Source of the DNA: Neurospora intermedia
Taxonomy: Eukaryota > Ascomycota > Sordariomycetes > Sordariales > Sordariaceae
Reading direction: 5' to 3'
Length of the DNA stretch: 64,000 nucleotides
Assembly: GCA_037102815.1 (NCBI GenBank)
Contig: BTPP01000002.1
Coordinates: forward strand, 2,790,001-2,854,000
Shown here one piece after another: positions 33,589 to 45,400 of this stretch. The translations under genes were made by a program, and so were the position numbers. How positions within the stretch are numbered: the stretch's first letter is position 1; the number at the start of each line of letters is the position of its first letter. The notes below the pieces were generated by a model. That model saw only the letters and a list, made by a program, of their open reading frames with translations, did not search any database and was not told where the DNA came from.

Positions 33589-36500
33589 CTAAACCGCCGT
33601 GCCATGTACCTCTCCATCCACATCCGCCTCTGGTACTCCACCATCAACCTCCATCAGCACCCCCTTACAATTGCACCCCAACCTCTCCCTGAACTCCTCC
33701 ACGCTCATGCCCTCCAAAAGCTTGATAGCCTTCTTCGCCATAGCCGACTTCGCATACCGTCCACTGGCCGCCACCGCATGTACCACCGTCTTGCCATGTA
33801 CCAGTAGCGCCGAGACCACCTTGGGCGGATTGATCTCACTAATCTCACCAGCCACTGCACCATTACCCCCTCTTCCACCCCTTCCTTCTGTGAGATCTGT
33901 ATCCAGCTCCTTGGCAAAGCTTCTCCACTCGTTGCAGCGGAACTTGTGCGCCATCATGTTCGCCACAAAGGTGACGGGATGTTTGTTGGCGAACGTATCA
34001 TACAGATGCATATCCTCGAAGAAAGGCAGAACGTGCGTGTTGAAGAAGTTTTGGACTACGGAGTAATCGTACTCGCTGTCGACGAAGATGGCGCCGATGT
34101 ATGCCTCCACCACGTCCGACAGGCACTTGGGCAAGCGAGAAGCGTGTGTGATATGCACCCAATAATCCCTGCTGTACTCGTCTGCGGTTTTTCCTGCGTT
34201 GATAGCCTCCTGCTTGGCCGCCTCGAGTGCTTCTTCTATCTCGGTCACATACTCGGCAATGTCCTTGAGGATGGAGGGCGACATGGTGGCGATGCACTTG
34301 TTGAATCCCAAGTGGAAGGAGAGGCAGCACAGGAACTGGTTGGACACCATGGCCATTTTGTGCTCCGTCAGCCATTGCGGGTCGGCGGCGGGGAACTTGC
34401 GGAAGAGGTAATCAACGGCGACCATGTCGAAGAGCGCGTCGCCGAGGAATTCGAGGCGCTGGTACGAGGGGAGACGTTCGTAGAGGGACGGGTATGTCGG
34501 GTGCTGGAAGGCTGCGCGCAAGAGACGCGGGTGCTTGAATTTGTAGCCCATGCGCTCGGAAAACTTTTTGGCCATGTCGCGCTGGGCACTATTGGCTGAT
34601 TCCGTCTGCCAGGCTGGCTTTTGATATACGGCGTAGTAGTCGCCGTAGCTGATCATGCGGTGCTTCTTGTCTTTGACCATGGCAGTCACAGCCTTGATCG
34701 CCATGTCGAAGCTGCCCTTCTCTTGGCCGGTAAGGTAGGCGGCGCCAATGAGGGCCTCGCAAACGTCAGCAATGGACTTGTCGGCCAGGACATGCCGCTG
34801 ACGCGCGTCCTTACTCTTGCCCTTCTTCAAAATTAGGCCCTCCGGATACCATTGTCTGCGGTTAAATGACATGGACCGGATGTATTCTTCGAGCCCTATC
34901 TCTAGGGCGTTGTTGAATAGGTTCTTGTTGCAGATAAGGAGCATACGCTCGACGTGATACTCGAATTCGCCCTTGTCAGGGATCAAGGTATATATGGCAA
35001 TGGTTGTTGCCATTTTCAAGAAGGAGTCACCAAGAAACTCGAGTCTCTCGTAATTGTCACCCATTCCAGTTTGAAAGTTTTCCTTCTCGGCATCATGCTC
35101 ATCCGAGTTATCGCTGTCCTTGGTGAAGGCCTCAAGGGCGAGGTCTGGGCGCAAGTCTAGACCCAGAAGCTTGCATGCGTCCAACGCAACTAGATTCGAT
35201 TCTACCCGGTGTATGATTGACGGGAAACAGAGAAGCATTGCCACCACATCTGCTGGTATCTGTATATGACATGTTAGAATCATCTTTTTGACATAAGGTG
35301 CACATACTTACAGGTGAAATCCTCATGGGTTCAAGAATCAGGAAACACTGTTGTGGTTCCACATCCTCATCCCTCAGAGTATCGTCGAGAAAGTCTCGAC
35401 GAGTGGAAATAAGCGCAGCCTCCACGACAGGCTGATCCGCCTGGAATATCATAAAGCCACGCGACTTTGACCACAAGCTGTTGCTGTAGTTCAGAATGTC
35501 ATGTGTGGTGCCTAAGCCTCTCCAAGCCCTGTGATTCGGTGCAACAATACCATCTGGCACGGGATCCGTGGGTTTCATGTCATGGCGACGGTGATGAGTA
35601 AAGAACTTTCGTGCTCCGTCGTATGGGTCAACTACAAACTTGTCTTGGAAAAAATCATCTGGCTCAAGAAACGTGTATGGCACCTTGTCGTGCTCACTGA
35701 CGTATGCTAGCGTCTTTCGGTCAATGAGGTGGGCTGGGCTCTTGGTCAAGCGGAAGTCAAACCCGTGACCACCGGTCATCGGAGAGAGAAAGTACGGAAG
35801 GTTATCTGCTGTCGCCTCGTATTCCTTGCTGAAAACATCCATAAAAGCTTTCAGGGTGAAACGAGTAAGTTGCTCCACCAACGTATCGTCAGCCTGGACA
35901 GAACCTGGGATAGGCACGCAGCGGACTTTGGAAAAGCGCTTAGTGCCAAAAAAGAGCGGAAAGGACGCCACTTCTGGGAGAGCGCTTCTACTAAGCAGGA
36001 GAAGAGGGTGAGAGCTACGCCCAAGGGTGTCCGGGTTCTCCAGAACAAACGCAGTGGCAAAAAGCTGCGTGACCACGCCTCGAACCGACCATAATTCGGG
36101 CTTCAGACGCATGGCGTACTCCGTCTTCTTCTTTGAGCTGACAGCAAGGCGAGCATTCCGCATTTCCGGTAGCTGCTTGGTGAACACAGACTGGAGGTGG
36201 TTATCCAAGTGGCCAGCCTTGAGTAAAGCAAGGCAGAGCTCGAATGCAGCTGCACATTTGGCCACCCCCTTACTTAGATGTACTTTACCAACAGCGCTCT
36301 TGATAGGTGATGCATCAGGCATGACAACCTCGCACTGAAAGCCACCGGGAACAGTGGTGATGTAGTATTCCGGACTCAAACTCGTCTCCGGTGGGTGTGG
36401 TAGGGTGGCGGTGAAGTTGGCGAGACAGACAAGGCTTTGCATATAGCTGAGTTTCGCACCAGTATCTGGGACAGTGTACTGCCTCTTGCCCTTTTCCTTC

Positions 36501-38457
36501 CGAAGCAAATAGTCCAAGTTCACATGGTTGCCAGTCAGCTTCCTGTCTTCGGGTAGAGCCTCGCAGAACTTGCGCAGGACATCTTCAGCCCCTTTAGCTC
36601 GCAATATCCTGGAGTGGTGCTCGTAATTCCCTTTTTCGATCATCTGGATGTAGCGGGAATCTGGACGACGAGCCCGACCACGCGACTGGATACACTGAAT
36701 CAGAGTGTCATAGAGATCGAATCTGATAACGATATTGCAATCTGGAATATCGAGACCTTCCTCAGCAACAGAAGTAGCAAATAGGCAGTTTATCTCGCCA
36801 AGCTTGAACTTTCGAATTATTCTGTTTTGTTGCTGGAAGTTGATCTTGGCGTTGACATAGCTTGAGCCAGTTGTCCCACCTCCAACCAAGACTTCTGCTG
36901 CAATGCTGGGTATGTGAGACTTTATCTCAGGCTGCTGAAGCAAATCCGCCAACAACATGGCTGTGTTCCGTTGTCGGACAAAAATAATGCATCTTTGCGC
37001 ACCCACGCCCCTCTCGAACTGATCACGCAAGATTCTAACAAGCATGATGACCTTGGACGACAACATCGTCGGATCGAGAGCAGCGGGTGAAAATGTATGC
37101 GCGTTAACCAACTCATGAGCTTCACGGACTTGCTTGACGTGCTTTTCGGTAATCTCATCGAGGGCTGCGACTTTCATGAGATCTCTCTCAGTGCGTGATT
37201 CCAGTTTGACTATATCCTCTTGTTTGAAGAAAAGTTGCCAATACCGGTCGGCACACCATGTTCCCAATTTAGCTGCAGCCGAGGTAGTAAAGTTGAGCGG
37301 CTTCTTAAACAGCTCTTGTCCTCCAACAAGTTTGCGTAATTGCTTGTTGAGGACTGTCTCCGAGTCTGGTCGACCACGAACGTATTCAACGATCAACTCG
37401 GTCTTGGGTTTGCAAATGGTATGCTGAAGGGCGGCCGGGTCGGCGGCCGTGGCTATTTGGCTGTGAAGTAATGCCTCCAGTTCTGCCGCAGCCCGCCTCG
37501 GGTCAACCTTCGCGTCAACCGGGGAGGCCGTCAAGCCAAGGATTCTGGGTCTTCTCTCCAGCTGATCATCAATATAAAAGTTCTTGATGATGCGAGCATA
37601 CGGATGATCTTTTTTTGTATGGTGGGCTTCATCGAAGATCAAGAGGTTGATCTGGTCCATTCTAATCCAGGAATGATGGAGCGCTGTGCTGAGGATTTCA
37701 GCTGTACAGACAACCACTTCGTTTTTCTCCAATGCTTCCTTCCAGAAAGCTTTTGATTCGACACCTTCAACCATCTCGCCGCATAGTTTCTCCATTGGGA
37801 AATCGAGGTTCTTGGTGAGAAAGCTGTGTTGTTGGAACACCAAGGCCACCTTGTCGACCAGAAAGAAGGCAATCCGTCTGGGTAAACCCTTTTCTCGATC
37901 CTCCAATTCACCATTAATGACCCAGCGTAACAACATGGCGGCGATCAGAGTCTTTCCAGATCCTATCCAAGGTTTGAACAAGTCAGAAAGAGGGTCTCAG
38001 TTTGGCAGAGTATGAGGAACTTACCTGTATCCAGAACAGCAATCGTGTTTTGCTGTTTTGCACGTTCAAAAAGCTCCACCTGGTATTCTCGTGGCGAAGT
38101 GATGATTCTTTCGCTATCGAAACCAATGGCAGGCAACACGTCCACGCCGGCCACCCTTGCCGCTTCTATTGCGGCCTTCCTTTGGTCTCTTGCCAGAGTT
38201 TCCTGGTGCTCCTCGATCCACGAGTTGAAAGCAGCAGTATCGGCAAGCTTCTTGGCCGAAATCTTCTTGGGCTTGGGTTCCGGGTTCACTGTCCATCTTT
38301 TGACGCCGTCCTCGCTCTCGACATCAGAGGCGTTTCCTCTGTCGTCGTTGTCGGAGACCACATCTTCTTGGGAGAGATCTATCAATTCTTCATCGCCGCC
38401 GATTACCTGGCTAGTCGCCTCCGGTGGGATGAAGGGTAGCCGAGTGGCTACGGCCAT
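33589..38457 (-). CDS. dcl1: Dicer-like protein 1 (RNase III, RNA silencing)
   Basis: Three exons (38457-38025, 37962-35312, 35259-33589) encode 1584 residues. Dicer cuts dsRNA into small RNAs; in Neurospora the DCL-1 paralogue is tied to meiotic silencing by unpaired DNA and is redundant with DCL-2 in quelling (established knowledge). Domains in order: an acidic N-terminus; an SF2 helicase with Walker A DTGSGKT (143-149) and DEAH box at about 253; the C-terminal helicase part with SVAEEGLDIP and QSRGRARR; a Dicer dimerisation fold; a PAZ-like region (weakly conserved); RNase IIIa ERLEFLGDS (1099-1107) with DVCEALIGAAYLTG; RNase IIIb QRLEFLGDAL with DVVEAYIGAIF; and a C-terminal dsRNA-binding-like region. 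Both catalytic centres look complete. Intron 1 splits the Gly145 codon in Walker A. Confidence 0.97.
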
Positions 38458-39211
38458 GGTGACGAGCTGTCGTTCTTTTCCTTTTTGTTGCGTGATGGAA
38501 GTTCGGTGATAATTTTGCAAAAGAGCGCATGAACCGAGCCTCAAGTGACAGACTGCTTTCGGGAATGAGAGTCGATAGTTATTGACGGAGAACGAAGAAC
38601 AAATAGCTAGACCAGGTCCAAGACGTTCGGGGATGCAGCAAGTATTGGAATCAAGGACTGCCACCGGACCCTCTCAACTTGGGTTCGTCGAGCCTGGACC
38701 GAAGCGAGCTATCGCATGGTTGGTTGAGTTGGAGAGGAAATATGAAAATGGAAGCAGTCGCTGCGAGAAAATAGCAAGTTATAGAGAACGGAAGGTTGCG
38801 ATGACAGTTTGGAGTGTTTGTGAGTGAGTGAAGACCGTGGGGGAAGAACGAAGCTGAGAGGTTCAGGCAGGTGCAAAAGCTCGGGCCCCGCTTTTATACA
38901 AACACTCGGAACAGATGAGATGAAGACAGGAAGGTTACACTGCTGCCATAAACCAGATAAAATTGACACCCTTTCCATCGCTTCAATTCATTATAGCAGT
39001 TCGGACATAACGCTAGTAGCATCTTGCTGTTAGTGGGGAGTTTGTTCGGCCATCATTTTGTGTCAAAGTTGTGTTGCTAAGCAAACATGCCAGGATCAAA
39101 ATGTGCCGGGTAGGTAAAGAAAGAAAGATAAAGAGAAAGGAAGAAAAGAACAAATCATGATCATAAGCAAAAGTGAGCCAACTGACCAGAACGATAAGTA
39201 CCTAGCTAAAC
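38458..39211. other. Intergenic: dcl1 promoter/leader and PDX3 3' flank
   Basis: This 754 bp lies between two minus-strand genes. Small frames only. The dcl1 transcript should start here; no specific element was recognised. Confidence 0.5.
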
Positions 39212-40176
39212 TTATGGACTTAGCCTTTCCAAAGTCCACTTGTCTTCACCTCCATCTTGATGGACGCGGTCGTAGACAAACCGATCGTGTAGACGGTTTT
39301 GCCTTCCCTGCCAGAACTCGACCCGTTCAGGGACGATCCGCAAGCCTCCCCAGAACTCCGGGACGGGGATCTTCTCCTCGCCTTCAAAGCGCTGCTCCGA
39401 CTCCTTGACCCACTTGTCCAGCTGTCTTCGTCCGTCGTCGTCGGGATCCGTAGGGTCGGGATGGAGGACAGCGCTTTGTTTGCTTGACCAGGCACCAAGA
39501 CGACTGCCACGAACTCTTGTGTCAAAGTAAGCCTGGCTCTCCTCTCGTGTCAAGCGCTCCGCTCTTCCCTCCACCCTGACCTGCCTTTCCAACGGCTCCC
39601 ACCAGAAAACAAGAGAAGCCCATGGGTTACCGGTGCTGGATCCATCCTCACTACCAAACAAGTCGCGCGCCTTCCCACTGGTGCCAAAGTTGCTATAAAT
39701 AACAAAGCCCTTTGGGTCCAGCTCCTTCATGTACACCATGCGCGACGAGACGCGACCCGAGGGCAACTGTGCAGTCGATAGCGTGCAGGTTTCGGGGTGA
39801 GAAATACCCGTTTCGGGTTGGCAAGCTTCCGTGAACCATTTGTGGAATTGGGTAATGGGACTATCGGGGTCAAGATCGGAGCGTCGCAAGCCTCCTCGGG
39901 TCTCGGCCTTGAGGAACTGAGCCGCTTGACCGGGGACGGACGGGTCGGCTGAGGCACCGGCGGGGGCAACTGGAGGTCACCGAGTCAGCTCTTGTTGCCA
40001 TTGCAGTGGTATCTCTGTGAATGTTCCCAGTCCCACTTACAGATGAGCTTTGCGCCATCTTGAGCCGGGTGGAGAGCCATTGTCTTGGTAGTAAAGGTAG
40101 CAACTCGGGGGTGCAAAGGCTTCGGACGAAGGGTGACTGCAGAGACGGAGAAGAGGCAACGACAACTTGCTCGCAT
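39212..40176 (-). CDS. pdx3: Pyridoxamine/pyridoxine 5'-phosphate oxidase (PLP synthesis and salvage)
   Basis: Two exons (40176-40041, 39969-39212) encode 297 residues from the first in-frame ATG. A second ATG at 40080 gives 265 residues. The enzyme oxidises pyridoxine- or pyridoxamine-phosphate to PLP with FMN and O2. Family features are PDSPITQFHKWF, LSTAQLPSGRVSSRMVYMKE, the FMN-phosphate region VIYSNFGTSGKARDL, ASLVFWWEPLERQVRVEG, SRLGAWSSKQS (substrate/FMN loop) and the C-terminal RLHDRFVY with an Arg used for PLP binding. The N-terminal 32 residues between the two ATGs (MRASCRCLFSVSAVTLRP and following) have no acidic residue and several Arg, as in a mitochondrial presequence. The short form begins MALHPAQDG. 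Which start dominates is unknown. It is divergent from tap42. Confidence 0.92.
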
Positions 40177-40967
40177 TGGCAAGACAAAGGTGAATGGATG
40201 TGAGGAGCAAGCAGAAGATTTTATAGTGGCACCACTTTACAGTCCGGTCGGACCTATGTAGAAGGAAAAGACCGGATGGACGAATCGAGAACGGAAACGA
40301 GCGGCAGCAGAGAGGGAGAACATGCGATCAGTCACAGAGAGGCCGAGACAGTGCCGTCAGGGTGGTGCCGTCATATCGAGTAGGACTCCACACCAACCCT
40401 TTTGGCCAACCGGGCATCGAAAGACTCGAGACGAGGACGACCACACTTGCCTTTTCAATTCCATACCTTAGGTAAAGCATAACGTGAATCAGAAGAGACG
40501 GAGTTTGGCTACGGAGACTAGAATACTTGGCGTGATCATTGGGCGCACAGAACAACATCCAAAGCCGCTGGTCGAAGCCAGGATCAAAGTGTAGTCCATG
40601 CTGCTGGAGGGGACATGTCGACTGAGAATACGATAACCGATAAGAAAATAAACATTGCTTGGCAGAGGAGATCGGAGCGAGGATCAGAGCGGGGCAAATG
40701 GACGGACATGCCTGGTGAGCTCACTATGTAGTGTGGGTTGCAATTGACATGCCCCGCATCCCAGAGCTGTCCAGTCAAACCTCCACTGAAGTTCAGTTAT
40801 CATCTCCCGCCATCCATTCCAGAATCCCCAATTCCATTCGTTCCCTTCCAACGAAAGAACGCAGCAATAACCAGACTTCACCACCCTTTGCTTCTTCGCT
40901 TACTTGCGCCAACATCGACTCAATTCACCGAATCAAACGTCTCAAAGTCACAAGCGAGCACCCCAGA
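40177..40967. promoter_or_regulatory. Divergent promoter region between pdx3 (-) and tap42 (+)
   Basis: This 791 bp serves two divergent genes. On the tap42 side the frame stays open upstream to another ATG at 40749, but that extension lacks family similarity and is probably leader. No defined site was recognised. Confidence 0.5.
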
Positions 40968-42188
40968 ATGAGCGACCAAGAACCCAGGTCTCTCAAGGCC
41001 ACCTTCGCCGCCGCCGAAGAGAAACGCCTCTCGCTCGAGAACTCACCACCCAGCCCGGCCGACTACGCCGACACCGTTTCCGCCGCCATCAAGCTTTACC
41101 AATCCTGCCTCTCCCAAATCAGCCTTCTGTCCCTTTTCAGCTCCAACGAAGGAATCGAAGACCTCAACACCAACGATCTCCCTTACCTGCTCGTCAACTA
41201 CCACCTCGCCGAGCTCATCCAAAAGATTTCCTCGCCTACACCCTCGCCCGCCGAACGAAAACGCATCCTTGCCCAGGCCCGCGAAGCCTACGAGCGCTAC
41301 CTCCATCTGCTCGATAGCTACGAAGGTCTGCTGAACCCGACCTACAAGAAGCTTCTCGAGCGCTACACCGACAGCCCAACCGACTTCAGCGTCGTCTCGT
41401 CCGCCTCGGACCCCAACGCCCGTCGCAACGCCAAGATCGCCAACTTCAAAGCCGAGAAGGAGCTGCGCCAGAAACTCGCCTACCTCCGACAACGACCCGA
41501 GTATGCCGCCGCCGATCTCGAGCTAGACGATGACGAGTCAATAAGCCAAAGCAGAGGAGGAGGAGGCGGAGGAGGAAGCACAGGCGACGAAGAACTTGTC
41601 CGCTCCGTCCACCTCGCCCACCTTGACCTGTGCACACACCTGACCTTCCAAGCGCTCGAGAGCCTCAACCGCGAGCTGGAGGTGCTCAACATGGCTCCGC
41701 GCGAGCCTGCCTCGCTGCCATCCGCGCAACTACGAAACAACCAGGCAGGCAATGACGGCGGCGCGCAGGACGATCTACGGCGGCGACAAGGAGGTGGCGC
41801 AGCGGATCGCGACTACAGCGACAGACTCGATATGCCATTTAGCCGGCTGCAGGGAATACTGGGTGGGAGCGGGCCGATTCTGTCCAAGGAGGGCAGGCCA
41901 CTGCGACCGTTTACGCTGACGGGGACGAGACAGGAGATTGCCAAGGGGGTGTTTAGGCCGGGTCATAATCTGCCGACCATGTCGATTGATGAGTACTTGG
42001 AGGAGGAAAGGAGACGAGGTGGAATCATTGAGGGTGGTGGAGAGGCGAGTTGGAAGGCTGGGGAGAAGGATCCGAATGACGAGGATGACTATGAGAAGTT
42101 GGACGCGGAGACAATGAAGGCAAGGGCTTGGGATGAGTTTGTGGAGGCGAATCCGAAGGGCAGTGGGAACACGTTGAATAGGGGGTGA
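40968..42188 (+). CDS. tap42: TAP42/alpha4-family PP2A-associated regulatory protein (TOR signalling)
   Basis: A single exon encodes 406 residues from MSDQEPRSLK. Tap42 binds the catalytic subunits of PP2A-type phosphatases and links TOR kinase to nutrient control (family knowledge). The N-terminal two-thirds is an all-helical, TPR-like domain with NDLPYLLVNYHLAELIQ, ARREAYERYLHLLDSY-type helices (here AREAYERYLHLL), and the basic pair-rich segment ARRNAKIANFKAEKELRQKL. The C-terminal part has SKEGRPLRPFTLTGTRQEIAKGVFRPGHNLPTM-type conservation (seen around residues 305-340), with the typical PTMSIDEYLEEE box and a charged, Glu/Lys-rich end. An upstream in-frame ATG at 40749 would add 73 unconserved residues. 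It converges on slh1, 223 bp apart. Confidence 0.93.
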   Translation: MSDQEPRSLKATFAAAEEKRLSLENSPPSPADYADTVSAAIKLYQSCLSQISLLSLFSSNEGIEDLNTNDLPYLLVNYHLAELIQKISSPTPSPAERKRILAQAREAYERYLHLLDSYEGLLNPTYKKLLERYTDSPTDFSVVSSASDPNARRNAKIANFKAEKELRQKLAYLRQRPEYAAADLELDDDESISQSRGGGGGGGSTGDEELVRSVHLAHLDLCTHLTFQALESLNRELEVLNMAPREPASLPSAQLRNNQAGNDGGAQDDLRRRQGGGAADRDYSDRLDMPFSRLQGILGGSGPILSKEGRPLRPFTLTGTRQEIAKGVFRPGHNLPTMSIDEYLEEERRRGGIIEGGGEASWKAGEKDPNDEDDYEKLDAETMKARAWDEFVEANPKGSGNTLNRG

Positions 42189-42411
42189 TGGTCCTTGGAA
42201 TAGATTGCGAACGTGTGGTGGACGAGGGGGTATGCTATGGGCCAAATTGATACCAAAACATTGACATAGAAGTCAAAGTCGAAAAATAATAATCGCTGAT
42301 GTCGCTGATGTATGATGGTTTACACCAGGAACTGGCAATATCTGACCTTGGCCCGTGCCACCAGCAAAAGGCCACCACTCGCTACTTATCAACCATACTA
42401 GTAGTACTCAC

Positions 42412-45400
42412 TCACTTCGAACTTTCCCCCCATTTCCCCCCCTCCTGGGGTTGCTCTCCCCTCTTGCCCCCTTGTCCCTTCCCCTTCTTATCCAAATCCT
42501 CATCCCCCTCCGGTGCCGGCGGCCCCGGGATATCCACCCCCTCGACCCTGTACTCCATCCCAATATACCCATCACTAACCACCAACACATCCAGCTTCCT
42601 ACCCTTCACCCCGCCTTCCACCGGCGGCAATCTCATCACAGCCCTAGCACTAGGTCTCATGCCCACCTCTATGCCATTCGTCTTCTTCCCATTCTGTTGC
42701 TGATTTTGCTCCTGTTGCTGTTGTTGTTGTTTCCTCCCACTACTCCAACCAACCCTCTTGACAGCAACTACCTCATCCCTCTTCACATCCGCCACCACGA
42801 CAAACCACCCTTCCGTCTGCGGCTTGGGAAACTTGGGAGCGTAAATTCGCCCCTCGCGCTCCGTGATGGGGTTCAATCGCTTCAAAACAACCGTCAGTTC
42901 GCCGTGCTTGACATTTTCCACCGAGACGTGCACGTCCGGCACGGCTTGGGCGGCTTTGGCGAAGCGGTTGGCTTGTGCCGGAGCAAGACCAAGTTCGTCG
43001 CGGGCGAGTTTTTGGAGGAGGGAGTATTGCTGATTGCCGCCGCCACCGCGGGAGTTGTTGGTGGATTTGCTCAGCTGGTTTAGTGTCATTTTGGATTTGC
43101 ACCGGTCGGCTTCAGCATGGTCAAAGCCGGGGAATATGGAGAGTGCAGGGTCCTCAGGCCAACGAGCTTGCTTGACGCACTGCAGGAGTTTGACGAATTG
43201 CAACATGCTGCTCAGATATCCCAGCTCCGTCATGACGTCCACCGAGGCTTGGATGATGCGCACCGCTTGGTCCAGGACAGATGTCTGGTCGCCGACGTAA
43301 TCGGTGATAGGCAGGGGCTCGACGCGGGCCATGTGTGCTTGGAGCAGCAAGAAGGCCTTCACGTGGGGATCCCACATCGGCAGGCCGTCAAAGGCGGAGG
43401 TGGGGAAGGGCAAGGCCTTGGCTAGCTCGGCGTTGATCAAGTCTTCGTTGTGCCGAACGGGGAGCTCGTCATACTCGGAGGCGCGGGACATCCAGGATAG
43501 GGCTTCCAGGAAAGTGGCGGAGGCGCGGGCTTTGCGGACCAGATGCCGGATGGTCTTGTGCGAGAGGTAATAGTAGGACATGATTTTGCCCAAGGGGGTC
43601 GGATCAACGTCGCCGTTGGGGAAAACTTCGACGCAACCTGACTCGGCGAGCTCGGAGAGCGAGTGGTCAACCATTTGGATCATGTAGTCGTTGGCGAGCT
43701 GCTGAGCCATGGTGGACGAGTGTTCCTCGGCGGAGATCTCGAGACCATAGTAGGACGGGTTCTTGTGCAGGCGCCGGAAGAAGAAGGTCCATGTCAGGTA
43801 GTCGAGCGCGTCTTGTTTGGTAACGATGGTCTCGGCGGACACTTCGGCGCACAAATGGTTGTCAAGGACCGTGTGTAGGGAGGACTCGACGGGGAAGCCG
43901 GTGTGCAGGAAGTGCTTGTAGAAATCCTTCTTGGCGTCTTGGGTGAAGATGCGGGCGACACCCGAGTTGTCGAACTGCGGTCGTCCTGCTCTACCAAGCA
44001 TTTGGAGCACGTCTGTCAGGTCCATGTCCTTATAGGCCTCGATCTTGGCGTCGTAGAACTGCGTGCCCTTCACGACGACGAGATGCGCTGGAAGGTTGAC
44101 GCCCCAAGCCAAGGTACTCGTGGCTACGAGAATTTGGATCTTGTTGTTCAAAAAGAGTTCTTCGGCGATCTGCCTGTCGGACTCAACCAGACCGGCGTGA
44201 TGGAGACCGATGCCGAAGCTGATGGCTTCCTTCAAGGCATCATCCTTGACGCGGGAAAGGTTGAGCTGGAGATCATCTTCATCCATGTGAAGGAACCGCC
44301 TGGGGTTATCCTCCATACCACAGAAGTTGATGAGATCCTTGGCCGTCAAGCGGGTCTGCCGACGAGACGGCACGAACACAATGACTGGTTTCTCGGGGCT
44401 GTGGTTCAAGATCGCCAAAAACGTCGGCCTATTCATCGATTGCATCAACGGGCAGAACCCTCTGACCTCGGGGAACCCGTCGATGTACAACTCCAGCGGC
44501 ACAGGACGCACCGAATGCCGGAAGTTGAACAAACCCTCCTTCACACCGAGCCAGTTCGCTAGGTCCGTCGCGTTGGCACAAGCCGTCGACATACCTAGCA
44601 ACCGAACCGAGTTCTTGGTCGACGAGGCAATATAGTTCATACGCGAGACAATGATCTCAAGAATCGGACCACGGTCTCCAGCAAGCAAGTGGATCTCGTC
44701 GATGATGACCAAGCTGACCTTGCGGACGTAACCTCTCGTCTGCCAACTACGCGAGATACCGTCCCACTTCTCAGGAGTGGTGATGATGATATCCGCATCC
44801 TGGATCGTGCGCGTGTCAGGCGTGTTGTCACCCGTCAGCTCGACCAGCTTCAGACCGAGAGGCTTGGCGAGACGGGCACCCCAGTCCTTGACACGCTCGC
44901 GGACCAGCGCCTTCATGGGCGCAATGTAGACCACCTTGGAGCCGGGCCGCTCGCGGAACGCCCACCACATGGCCAGCTCGCAGGCAACAGTCTTGCCACT
45001 ACCGGTCGGCGATCCCAGAAGGACATTGGCGGGAGTGTGATAGAGGGTGTGGAAGACTTGGGTCTGCATCGGGTTGAAGTACTGAAAGCGCTGGGCGTAG
45101 ATTTCTTCGAGGCCTGGGTTCTTCAACGCCGAAATGGGCAGAGGTTGCAGGTTCAACAGATCGGTATAGACGCTTTCTGTGTCTGGGCGGATGAGGTGCT
45201 GGAAGGACACAGCTGTTACAGTCTCAGCGCCCAGCCACCGGTCCGAAACCGCCCTCACGTAAATCTGGTTTGGCATCGGATCGGAAAGTGGAATGGTGAA
45301 GTTGAGTTCGTGGTCGTCGTGAAGCTTCCTCCTGTTGAGGATGAAGAACTCATGATGATAGATCTCTGACGTCTCCGAGTTCTCAACCCAGATGTAATAA

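Noticed and set aside
40749-40967. 73-residue N-terminal extension of TAP42 from an upstream in-frame ATG
   Set aside because: The extension has no similarity to the family and is Ser/Pro-rich; the conserved start is at 40968.
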